This document shows, piece by piece, positions 1 through 6,606 of a stretch of 11,337 bases of DNA; within the stretch, counting starts at the first letter, position 1, and each line of letters opens with the position of its first letter. The stretch comes from JAUWPO01 sp965603285. GTDB taxonomy: Bacteria > Chloroflexota > Anaerolineae > Anaerolineales > UBA4823. The stretch covers positions 1-11,337 of the forward strand of contig CBFDCK010000107.1 in the NCBI GenBank assembly GCA_965603285.1. Reading direction: 5' to 3'. Under the pieces are notes generated by a model. That model had not been told where the DNA came from. It saw nothing but the letters and a program-made list of their open reading frames with translations, and did no database searches. The translations under genes and the position numbers were made by a program.

Positions 1-1
1 A

Positions 2-31
2 GCATACGAAGTATAAGCAAACGAGGTTTGC
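2..31. repeat. Pair of short palindromes 3' of the GNAT gene
   Basis: Two adjacent hairpin-type units lie at the left edge: an imperfect GCATAC-GAA-GTATAAGC at 2-18 and a perfect GCAAAC-GAG-GTTTGC at 17-31. They sit about 10 nt past the stop of the acetyltransferase gene. The same 15-base design (GCAnAC-nnn-GTnTGC) recurs at 2358-2405 and, degraded, at 3443-3457. A role in mRNA 3' end formation or as a REP-like repeat is inference; no T-run follows it. Confidence 0.5.
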
Positions 32-41
32 CGGAGTGGGG

Positions 42-524
42 TTAGTATTGAGGCAGAACCAGTATGACAAAAGGTCTTTTGTCGCGATCTCTCTGAAACC
101 TTTCCGCTCGCTGGAACCCGGCTTTTTCCCAAACTCGCAATGCCCGCTTGTTGAACTCGGCTACCGTAACACGATACATATGCGGCGCAAATGTGGTGCC
201 TGCAAAATCGAGAACACTATTGATGAATTCATGCCCAAACCCCCGCCCTGTCAACTCTGGAACAACCCCCATTCCAATGTCAAGTGCATCACTTCTGTAA
301 TCCCCACCTGGCACTTGAGCCTCTCGACCGAAGCAGCAGTAGGCTACAAGCTCTCCTTGCTCATCCGTAATACTGGAATAAGCATTCTGCGGATCCATAA
401 TATTTTGAACAACACTCTCCACCTCATCCAAAGGCAGGTTATAAATATCGTAAGGTGGGTCATAACGCCAACCAAGAATGGCGCGTGCACTGATCTCATC
501 CATCTTGTTAAATATGTAACTCAT
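42..524 (-). CDS. GNAT family N-acetyltransferase
   Basis: A 160-aa protein of the GCN5-related acetyltransferase fold, RimJ/RimL-like in style, which would transfer acetyl from acetyl-CoA to an amine; the acceptor cannot be told. The acetyl-CoA pyrophosphate loop is visible at about residues 85-100 (GMGVVPELTGRGFG, with the R-G-x-G core), and the typical late motif NKRALRVWEKAGF lies at 125-137. The length is normal for a single-domain GNAT. The ATG start is supported by GAGG six nt upstream (531-534 on the plus strand). It is the last gene of the HIT-ASCH/Nudix cluster and is followed at once by palindromic repeats. The family call is firm; the substrate is unknown. Confidence 0.9.
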   Translation of the reverse strand: MSYIFNKMDEISARAILGWRYDPPYDIYNLPLDEVESVVQNIMDPQNAYSSITDEQGELVAYCCFGREAQVPGGDYRSDALDIGMGVVPELTGRGFGHEFINSVLDFAGTTFAPHMYRVTVAEFNKRALRVWEKAGFQRAERFQRDRDKRPFVILVLPQY

Positions 525-732
525 TTATATCCTCACAAAAAGGATTAAATCCAATCCAGCAATATCCTAATTGGGCAGCATGCCGATCTGCTTTTGGCGG
601 TCTCATCTGTATTCGTGCAATCAGATCTTTGTAGGAGTTCCTTTGCCTTAACAGGTTCTCAATCCACCAGGTGTGACCAGCCCCGAGACATGGTCGGATA
701 ATCTTATTCGGAAAACAAATCCCGAATTTCAC
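508..732 (-). CDS. Doubtful 74-aa ORF between Nudix and GNAT genes
   Basis: This open frame fills the 204-base gap between the Nudix and GNAT genes. It starts with a GTG that overlaps the Nudix stop (GTGA) and ends 17 bases inside the GNAT gene, a layout typical of translational coupling. The product is unusually rich in Cys, Trp, His and Ile, resembles no family I recognise, and its GTG lacks a spaced ribosome binding site. It may be a small coupled protein, a decayed gene, or chance. Only the position argues for it. Confidence 0.2.
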   Translation of the reverse strand: MKFGICFPNKIIRPCLGAGHTWWIENLLRQRNSYKDLIARIQMRPPKADRHAAQLGYCWIGFNPFCEDINELHI

Positions 733-1196
733 CTTACAAATGCAGCCTGCTGTCCGACCAATACGTCCTGTATCCGTACACGGTGATGTTCCATCAAGTC
801 CATATCTTCGATCTCGGAAAGAGAAAAATATCCAACGGCTGTTGTTTCGTCACTAATGCCGAGTTCCCCGCTGATTGGCTCCACTTCAAAATTCAACGCA
901 ACAATCTGAAACCGATTCCCATCGTTATATTCAACCAGTTGATGGGGGTTGCTGTAAACGCCAACAAGTTTACCTACGCGGACACGAAGACCGGTTTCTT
1001 CCCATACTTCCCGGGCGCATGCTTCCACAACACTTTCGCCCGGGTCTATACCACCTCCTGGCAAACACCATAGACCATTATCCTTTCTACACGTAAGCAG
1101 GATTTTATTTTTGGTAGTATCGAAAATTACTGCGGAACAACCAAGACGAATAGCGCCAAGTTTACCAATCCGTTCACCGTGTATAAGCTTTGCCAC
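729..1196 (-). CDS. Nudix hydrolase
   Basis: A 155-aa single-domain Nudix protein. The full signature GX5EX7REUXEEXGU is intact at about residues 48-70 (GGIDPGE, then AREVWEETGL), including the metal-binding REVxEE residues. Family members cleave X-linked nucleoside diphosphates, such as oxidised NTPs, NDP-sugars and dinucleotide polyphosphates; the substrate cannot be assigned. The start is a GTG with GGGAG seven nt upstream. It lies downstream of the HIT-ASCH gene on the same strand, with a possible 39-aa ORF in between, so co-transcription from the promoter at 2323-2351 is likely. The family is certain and the specificity open. Confidence 0.95.
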   Translation of the reverse strand: MAKLIHGERIGKLGAIRLGCSAVIFDTTKNKILLTCRKDNGLWCLPGGGIDPGESVVEACAREVWEETGLRVRVGKLVGVYSNPHQLVEYNDGNRFQIVALNFEVEPISGELGISDETTAVGYFSLSEIEDMDLMEHHRVRIQDVLVGQQAAFVR

Positions 1197-1235
1197 AAAA
1201 TTACTCCCAGAAGAACATTATATCTTGATGACGCA

Positions 1236-1355
1236 TTACGACCAATTCGAGCCTGCTTCAACGACCATGGCTTCCCATTTGTGGGCATCCAATATAAGCT
1301 CACCAGTGTGGTCGTAAGCTGGATTGAACTTCACAGTCATCACTGACAGCCCCAT
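1236..1355 (-). CDS. Possible small protein, 39 aa, between HIT-ASCH and Nudix
   Basis: Reading the minus strand gives ATG at 1355 to TAA at 1236, a 39-residue acidic peptide beginning MGLSVMTVKFNPAY and ending VEAGSNWS. A GGAG lies three nt before the ATG, and a second ATG follows at codon 6. It sits 34 bases after the HIT-ASCH stop and about 40 bases before the Nudix GTG, so it would fit as a small member of the operon. Its composition looks protein-like (charged and aromatic residues well mixed), but I recognise no family. It could instead be a remnant of a larger gene. Confidence 0.35.
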   Translation of the reverse strand: MGLSVMTVKFNPAYDHTGELILDAHKWEAMVVEAGSNWS

Positions 1356-1389
1356 CTGCTCCAGCTAGATATTGGGGTAGACAAATCAT

Positions 1390-2283
1390 CTACTTGGGAA
1401 AGACCACCCGGAATCGCTCACATATAAGCGGCATAGTCTCGACTGGCTCACGACCAATCGTACCGCACACCCTTGAAAAGAATTTCCAGTGAGCACTACG
1501 CCAATACGCCAACGAGCGCTCCCCTTCACCCTCGTCGTACGCAAACGCCTCATCGACTTGACCAAACGGCTTAACTTCAACCTCTACCGTCTCAATCACG
1601 CACAAAGGAGCCCCCTGCCCGTCGGTAATAACACTTACATCTCCATCTTTCGGCAGATCCTCATCGCCCTCAGCCTCATACTCCCACACCAGACTGCAGG
1701 TCGCGGTTTTAATGCCAGCCTGCACCAATTGACCCAGTTCGTCAGCCATTTCTTCCGTGTCGCCGAACGACCAAACATCGTAAGAATCTGGAGGCCGAAC
1801 CCCTTCCGGAAGAGAGGCCGTGTATGCCCGCCAGAAAGCTTCAACTGTAGGCTGTTGTTCCACGAAACCTGCAATAATAATTTTCGCGCTTGCATCTAAC
1901 TCTTCACGTAAAGGCTTTTGCCAATATTGGTCGCTGAAATTGAAGCCGAAGCCATCCCCGCTGTAACGAGGTATCACATGCAGGTGGACATGAATAACTT
2001 CTTGCCCGGCTGCCTCCCCGTCCGCCAGGAAGAGATTGATCCCTTCGCATCGTATCTGGCTTCTACGGATCGCTTGCGCTGTGCGCTGGGCTGCCTGGAA
2101 AAGGTGACCGCCAATTTCTGGGTCGAGTTCTGATATAGAAGCGGCATGCACTTTTGGGATAACAAGTACATGCCCAAGGTTGACAGGTTGTATATCCATG
2201 AAAACAACGCAAGTTTGGTCCTCAAAAATGATACTTGCGGGTGAATCGCCCTTCACAATATTGCAAAAAATGCAGTTGTCCAT
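1390..2283 (-). CDS. HIT domain - ASCH domain fusion protein
   Basis: A 297-aa two-domain protein. Residues 1-138 are a histidine-triad (HIT) nucleotide hydrolase/transferase domain: the start MDNCIFCNIV carries the CxxC of zinc-type HIT proteins, His46 is a likely third ligand, and the active-site triad HVHLH is at 98-102, with His100 the expected nucleophile. Residues from about 145 to 295 are an ASCH domain, with VWSFGD, then the GIKTATCSL loop (190-198) whose K192 and T195 match the K-x-x-T active site of E. coli YqfB, and the closing ICERFRVVFPK. ASCH proteins bind RNA or nucleosides. There is no stop or frameshift between the halves. A promoter lies 40-68 nt upstream, but the ribosome binding site is weak. 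It is the first gene of the cluster with Nudix and GNAT. The domains are firm; the joint function is unknown. Confidence 0.93.
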   Translation of the reverse strand: MDNCIFCNIVKGDSPASIIFEDQTCVVFMDIQPVNLGHVLVIPKVHAASISELDPEIGGHLFQAAQRTAQAIRRSQIRCEGINLFLADGEAAGQEVIHVHLHVIPRYSGDGFGFNFSDQYWQKPLREELDASAKIIIAGFVEQQPTVEAFWRAYTASLPEGVRPPDSYDVWSFGDTEEMADELGQLVQAGIKTATCSLVWEYEAEGDEDLPKDGDVSVITDGQGAPLCVIETVEVEVKPFGQVDEAFAYDEGEGERSLAYWRSAHWKFFSRVCGTIGREPVETMPLICERFRVVFPK

Positions 2284-2322
2284 AATGGGGATAGCTCGCT
2301 TTCAAAATCTTCTACACTTTTA

Positions 2323-2351
2323 AGTATACGTTAATTCTCAGTTGATAGCAA
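2323..2351 (-). promoter_or_regulatory. Sigma70-type promoter of the HIT-ASCH cluster
   Basis: On the minus strand the -35 box TTGCTA (2351-2346) and the -10 box TATACT (2328-2323) are separated by exactly 17 nt. The predicted transcript would start near 2316, giving a leader of about 33 nt before the HIT-ASCH ATG. The longer context TTGCTATCAA-N11-CGTATACT is shared base for base, with the same spacing, by the promoter of the membrane protein gene at 3246-3274. Confidence 0.6.
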
Positions 2352-2357
2352 CTCCAA

Positions 2358-2405
2358 GCATACGGAGTATGCCGCATACGGAGTATGCCAGCACACGCAG
2401 TATGC
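2358..2405. repeat. Three tandem 15-bp palindromes
   Basis: Three hairpin units lie in a row with 16-17 nt steps: GCATACGGAGTATGC at 2358-2372, the same again at 2374-2388, and a variant GCACACGCAGTATGC at 2391-2405. Each of the first two has 6-bp arms around a GGA loop. The array begins 30 nt past the stop of the membrane protein gene and ends just upstream of the HIT-ASCH promoter. It could terminate or stabilise the first transcript or bind a protein; that is inference. Confidence 0.7.
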
Positions 2406-2435
2406 CAGTGAATGGGAAAAAAAGATAAGCCTGTC

Positions 2436-3227
2436 TTACTGAGAGCGAGAACTGACTTGTGGGGGACTTGTGCGAATCTGTAATACCCCTAACTCCGAAT
2501 TAATGTATGATCCGAGGGCATAAACAAACACAACTAAGCCCACCATTTCAAGGATCTCCTCTAGTGTAATTAAGAAAAGGTAAAAGAATGGAGTTCTACC
2601 GTACATTTCAACATAGCGACCCTCAAGCATCTCCACTCCAATAGCACCAGAGACGAATAACAATAAAGCGAAAATGAATAAATTGCGGGTTTTAGTTGGC
2701 AAACTAATCATGAATCTCAGATAAACAAGACCTAGAATAACGAGGGCAACAAAATATAGAACCACCCAAGTATAGAAAAGCAATCCGGATGCGTTCAACA
2801 TTTGATACATATAAGGAGATAGAGTCTCGTGAATTGAAACGAATTCATCGACTGATAAGAAAACGAATAACACAACCATCCCAAGCCAATATTTATAAAG
2901 TTCCTGATCTTTTTTCTTGTAATAAGCAATGAAACTTAGAAATACTATACATACCAGCCATAACACTAGAGTGTATAGGGAAGGGATGCTTCTCTCAACA
3001 TCCAGGTTAAGCTTCTTGAAAATTACTGGGTCCTCAATCCCAAAGTAGTTGTATGTTAATAGTCCCGCTATATGAGCAAATGCTAGAAAGGGAATAGGCA
3101 AAGCCAATACCTTCGCTAACCACTTTGGGTTAAGCGTAATTATTACTTTTGATGAGGTCTCTGATCTCATATTGGCAATACCTTTAAATAGACTTTGCTG
3201 CCGGGATATGGTTGATATTTCACTCAT
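2436..3227 (-). CDS. Multi-pass membrane protein of unknown function
   Basis: A 263-aa integral membrane protein with about six hydrophobic segments (near 38-59, 82-103, 112-131, 147-172, 181-200 and 213-241) and a polar Ser-rich tail. Several charged residues fall inside or at the edge of helices: D127, E128, H133 and E134 in SVDEFVSIHE, E199 and E202 after the fifth helix, and E223, E224 and E227 in the sixth. Such a pattern could mean a metal site or a channel, but I recognise no named family. The gene is clearly richer in A+T (sampled lines 28-37% GC) than its neighbours, which hints at transfer. ATG3227 has no clear ribosome binding site; ATG3170 (residue 20) has AAAGG ten nt upstream and may be the real start. 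Confidence 0.75.
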   Translation of the reverse strand: MSEISTISRQQSLFKGIANMRSETSSKVIITLNPKWLAKVLALPIPFLAFAHIAGLLTYNYFGIEDPVIFKKLNLDVERSIPSLYTLVLWLVCIVFLSFIAYYKKKDQELYKYWLGMVVLFVFLSVDEFVSIHETLSPYMYQMLNASGLLFYTWVVLYFVALVILGLVYLRFMISLPTKTRNLFIFALLLFVSGAIGVEMLEGRYVEMYGRTPFFYLFLITLEEILEMVGLVVFVYALGSYINSELGVLQIRTSPPQVSSRSQ

Positions 3228-3245
3228 CTAGAGAGTGATCAGAAT

Positions 3246-3274
3246 AGTATACGATGAATACTTATTGATAGCAA
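3246..3274 (-). promoter_or_regulatory. Sigma70-type promoter of the membrane protein gene
   Basis: The minus strand shows TTGCTA (3274-3269), a 17-nt spacer and TATACT (3251-3246). Transcription would start near 3239, leaving only about 12 nt before ATG3227 or about 69 nt before the alternative ATG3170. Eighteen positions (TTGCTATCAA and CGTATACT) match the promoter at 2323-2351 with identical spacing. Confidence 0.6.
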
Positions 3275-3299
3275 GCAGTGCAATATTTTCGTGCTCATG

Positions 3300-3421
3300 A
3301 CTCACCCAGCCTGCTTCAGAACCCCCAACCTCCCGCTGGTTACATGGCTCAAATTTGAAAAAGCCCCTCACATCACAAAGCGGGTCGCATCACAAAAGTA
3401 ATTCGCAACCTGTGGGAGGTT
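3300..3421. repeat. Dispersed repeat, copy A
   Basis: This intergenic element shares two blocks with 6607-6716 in the same orientation. Block 1 is 3300-3319 (ACTCACCCAGCCTGCTTCAG, 19/20 identical) and block 2 is 3374-3421 (48 bp, 44/48 identical, ending AACCTGTGGGAGGTT). The middle is diverged, 54 versus 42 bp. In this copy an inverted version of the end (AACCTCCCGCTGGTT, 3327-3341) also occurs, so the inner 95 bp have imperfect terminal inverted repeats of 15 bp, as in small non-autonomous elements. No ORF is present. Confidence 0.75.
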
Positions 3422-3442
3422 AATCTGATTCCCCTCCCCCAA

Positions 3443-3457
3443 GCATGCGCAGTTTGC
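3443..3457. repeat. Degraded 15-bp palindrome 3' of the VCBS gene
   Basis: GCATGCGCAGTTTGC resembles the units at 2358-2405 and 17-31 but its arms pair at only four of six positions. It lies about 31 nt past the stop of the VCBS gene. C-rich and G-rich runs on either side (CCCCTC at 3431-3436, GAGGGG at 3477-3482) could form a larger stem on the transcript, without a T-run. Confidence 0.35.
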
Positions 3458-3488
3458 CGGGGCGGGTCCGTATGTGAGGGGGAAAATA

Positions 3489-5536
3489 CTATCGCCAACA
3501 AACCGGCAGGTAAACCGCATGCCCATTAACAATCACCACCGCCTGGCGCTCAATCACTTCCCCAAAGCCATTGTCAATCTGGGCGATGTTGACGATCAAC
3601 TGGGGCTCCGTGATCGACTCACTCACGGTCACGTCAAATTGGATGACGACCGGATCAGAAGCCGTCACTGCCCCCTGCCATGAGACCACACCCCCTGATT
3701 CGTTCACCATGCCCGAAGTAGCTATCAGGTTTCCAGCGAACGACACCCCATCCGGCAGGGTATCTGTCATGGAAGCATTCGGTATCCTTGGACCGGAGTT
3801 CTTCAACCGAATAACATATTGCAGCGTTTCCCCAGGGGATGGCGTGGAGTTATTAGCCGCTTTTGTGGAAGCATCAATATCCCTCCGGGTCGAACCCGTG
3901 CGCAAGTAGCTTCCCCGCCCCGTGCCCCACAAAACGCGGGCGTTCGCCGTGCCGGGCAGGTCGTAAGCCGCGAAACCGATATGAGCCGTATTCAGCACCA
4001 CTTCCAGGTCGGGATCGCCATCGATATCAGCTAGGGTGGGGGCAGCTAAGACCCCATTCCAATCCGGGCTACCATAAGCCGACGGCAGATCCACTTCGTG
4101 GATGGGGCTGCCAAGGTAATCCAGGATGTGTAGTTTGCCCGTCTGGTGAGTACCCTTCTGCACCCAGGAAGCGAATATGACCTCCGGGTGACCGTCGTCA
4201 TCCAGGTCCGCCACCACCGGCTCGGAAGCGAAGCGGTAAAAGCCCTCTGCGGAGTTATAGACTGAATAAGGCCAACTACCGTGCTCGCTTTTATCCAGCC
4301 AGATGGCATGCATGCGTCCGTCATAGGAGGGGAAAAGGATCTCCAGGTTACCGTCACTGTCAAGATCAACCGTAACCGGGTTCGGCTGTGCGCTTTCAAT
4401 GACGCTGTAATTCTGGATTATCGGTGCACCTGTATCCAGCGGGGGTATCGTCCAGTCAAAAACGCCGGCGTTGAAGCGGGTGCGGTCGACGTTCAATATG
4501 TAAGGCGTATTATAAAGATCGGTATAAGGGCTGGTGTGACAGTCATGTACATCGCCGATGACGACCACTTCGTTGATACCATTCGAGTTCACGTCCACAA
4601 TGTTAGCCGGTCCGCTGGCAAAGTTCGCCCGGGCGGTAGGTTCTGTGTAGCACGGTCCCCAACCGCGCATCTCGTATTCCAGGTCGATGTACGCTGGAAC
4701 TTCTCCCCAATAATTCATATTCTGTCCAGAATGATCGTGATACATTTCGTGGGTGGGGAGGGGGCTGCCGTCCGGTTCGTAGGCACAGATCGTGATAGTG
4801 TCGGAAGGGACGATCACCTCTAATTCATCGTCGCCATCCAAATCGCCCAAACTGATATTGTCATTATACAGACCGGCAGCTGAACCTTCGGTGTCTACCA
4901 CCTGCGGCCATCCGGCAAGGATACTAGCATTATGCTCAAAAACCCAAACGTTTTTCTTATCCAAACGCGCCTGCCCAACCACAATTTCCATGTCGCCATC
5001 CCCGTCCAAGTCATCTACCGCCAGAGAGCGGAATTCATTCGTAGCAGGATGCTGGGGCCAGCCGGGCATAGAACCCTCCTGGTTATTGAAAACCGAAACG
5101 TATCCCCCACCGCTTGCAATAACGATCTCCATCTCGCCGTCCCCACTCAGATCAGCAACGACGACACCTGGCCAGATACGGCTGCCTGACGGGTCGACGC
5201 TCCATTGCAGGGAGCCATCTTCGCCGTTGAGGACGAAGAGTGGATAAGCCGCCCCGATGATTTCCATCGTCCCGTCATCATCCAGGTCGGTTACAGCCGG
5301 GGAAGAATACCAACCGGTCTCACACCAGGAGGAATAGCAGCCGCTATTCTGCCATTTGAGGACCGGTCCCTGGAAGGTCTGAAGATATGTCCCGAGTTGG
5401 TCGAATGAGGGTGTAGTATCGATGACGGAGGGTTGATTTTTATCCTGGGGTTGGCGTCCTTCAGCGTTACTGCACCAAAAAACCCGTCCAACAATGCCAG
5501 GATCAGAAGCGTAGGCAATAACTTATGAGTTTTCAC
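3489..5536 (-). CDS. Secreted VCBS/FG-GAP repeat protein, frameshifted
   Basis: A secreted repeat protein that would be 682 aa if one base were restored. The long frame holds eight calcium-loop FG-GAP/VCBS motifs of the type DLDGDGxxEIVV (for example DLDDDGTMEI just before ATG5267, DLDGDGDMEI, DLDSDGNLEI, DLDDDGHPEV), probably one beta-propeller. A DUF11-like beta domain follows (about 127 residues before the end) and then the tail VYLPVCWR. ATG5267 lies inside a repeat, and the same frame continues upstream to about 5523 with no usable start. A signal peptide (GTG5536, MKTHKLLPTLLILALL) is one frame off. Adding a T to the six-T run (5482-5477) yields GFFWCSNA-EGRQ with a good cleavage site. 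AAGGAG at the end of the SGNH gene serves as ribosome binding site, so the two are coupled. It likely binds a surface ligand or partner. Confidence 0.85.
5477..5482 (-). other. Frameshift site in a six-base homopolymer
   Basis: Six A on the plus strand (T on the coding strand) mark where the signal-peptide frame and the VCBS frame can be joined by one extra base. The joined protein has a signal peptide ending in SNA, followed by EGRQPQDKN. No other start in the VCBS frame precedes the first repeat. The change may be a sequencing or assembly error, a true mutation, or a slippage site. Confidence 0.7.
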
Positions 5537-5547
5537 TCTGATGGAGC

Positions 5548-6516
5548 TTACTCCTTATATACCAGAGGAAAGTGGAGAAGGTAGCCATTACTACCTGTAA
5601 AAGCGTTCCAAGCGTTGTCTATAAAATTGTCCGGGTTCGTGGCGAAGACCTGGGTAGAGTAAGCATTTGCTGTGCTGTTAGGATGCGAGTTGTCGCTTGC
5701 ACCACCGTATTCCTCTTTGAGGCGATTTGGATGGCTGGAGTGATCGTCGGGATAAGCCAGCACATCAAACCAATCAAAGACAGCCACATTGTCCAATACC
5801 GGATGGGCTGTGTTATAGCTTCCAAGCCAGTCATCCTTGAGCCAGTTGTTGAACAAACGGGCGCGGTGGGCGTTCGCGTCCGTAGTTGCCGTGTAGTTCA
5901 GAGGCGGTGCAGTCACAGGAATGAACAAGACGTCGGGGTTCTCTGCAAAGATGTCCTCCAGTGGCTTGTACGAATAACCACCCTGGGAATAGGTATGCCC
6001 CGTACCGTCCGGGTGACGGTAAACAGCTTTGTAATTTACCGTAGTTTGAGAACTGCTGAAAGGGTCTCCTGGCTCGGTACCGTCACTACTAATGTTGCTG
6101 ATCGGGTAACAGCTCTTGAACATGATGATCTTGTTGAAGCCATCGGATGTATCTTGATCCTTAACGCCATCAAGGTAATCGTTGAACCAGAGTATCCAGT
6201 GGTTCATGTTCGTACTGTTGCCAGGAGTGCTGCCCAGCGATGCAGGTCTGCCGCTGTCTGGTAACATCGCCGTGCCGTAAGTGATGTCGTTACGTTCGTC
6301 AATGTAATCCTTCGCCAGCAAGGCGCTGTGCAAACTGTTGCTCAGCCAATTGCTGCCGCAGGAATGATGAATAAAGATTAAGTCATCTTCGGTAGAGTCT
6401 GGGGAACTGTTGACCTGCGCTCTTACACTTGACAATCCAACAGCACCCGCTGCTATTGATGAAAAAACAATCAGAAACAATACAGAACAAGCCTGGTAGA
6501 ATTTTTTTGTTTTCAT
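5548..6516 (-). CDS. Secreted SGNH/GDSL-like hydrolase
   Basis: A 322-aa exported protein. Residues 1-33 form a signal peptide (KTKK, hydrophobic core, cleavage after SVRA). The mature part starts with an Asp-rich stretch and the strand LIFIHHSCGSNWL, where Ser52 is the candidate nucleophile. IIMFKSCYPISN (about 130-141) and IPVTAPP (199-205) fit the next conserved blocks. SDNSHPN near 274-280 supplies the D-x-x-H (D275, H278) typical of SGNH esterases. The classic GDSL box is absent, so the enzyme class is inferred from block order. The protein ends in YLLHFPLVYKE, a tail like that of the gene downstream. It is the first gene of a two-gene unit; the substrate (an acylated glycan or lipid) is unknown. 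The ATG start has GAGAGG 14 nt upstream, rather far. Confidence 0.75.
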   Translation of the reverse strand: MKTKKFYQACSVLFLIVFSSIAAGAVGLSSVRAQVNSSPDSTEDDLIFIHHSCGSNWLSNSLHSALLAKDYIDERNDITYGTAMLPDSGRPASLGSTPGNSTNMNHWILWFNDYLDGVKDQDTSDGFNKIIMFKSCYPISNISSDGTEPGDPFSSSQTTVNYKAVYRHPDGTGHTYSQGGYSYKPLEDIFAENPDVLFIPVTAPPLNYTATTDANAHRARLFNNWLKDDWLGSYNTAHPVLDNVAVFDWFDVLAYPDDHSSHPNRLKEEYGGASDNSHPNSTANAYSTQVFATNPDNFIDNAWNAFTGSNGYLLHFPLVYKE

Positions 6517-6606
6517 ACGCTATCTTCGAACCTCTCATCGATTACTACTCATAGTGTTCAGTTACCGGGAGTTTAATCACAAATCCATTTGCGTAAGATT
6601 GTCCAC

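Noticed and set aside
36..548. Plus-strand 170-aa open frame
   Set aside because: It is fully antisense to the GNAT gene, whose motifs are clear.
1489..1899. Plus-strand 136-aa open frame
   Set aside because: It is antisense to the ASCH half of the fusion gene and has no features of its own.
4281..4823. Plus-strand 180-aa open frame
   Set aside because: It is a shadow of the VCBS repeats on the opposite strand.
5291..5536. Separate 81-aa secreted protein
   Set aside because: Only its first ~20 codons look coding; the rest is an out-of-frame reading of the VCBS protein N-terminus, so I treat it as the start of that gene.
5572..6264. Plus-strand 230-aa open frame
   Set aside because: It is antisense to the SGNH-like gene, which has a signal peptide and ordered motifs; the plus-strand product shows no domain.
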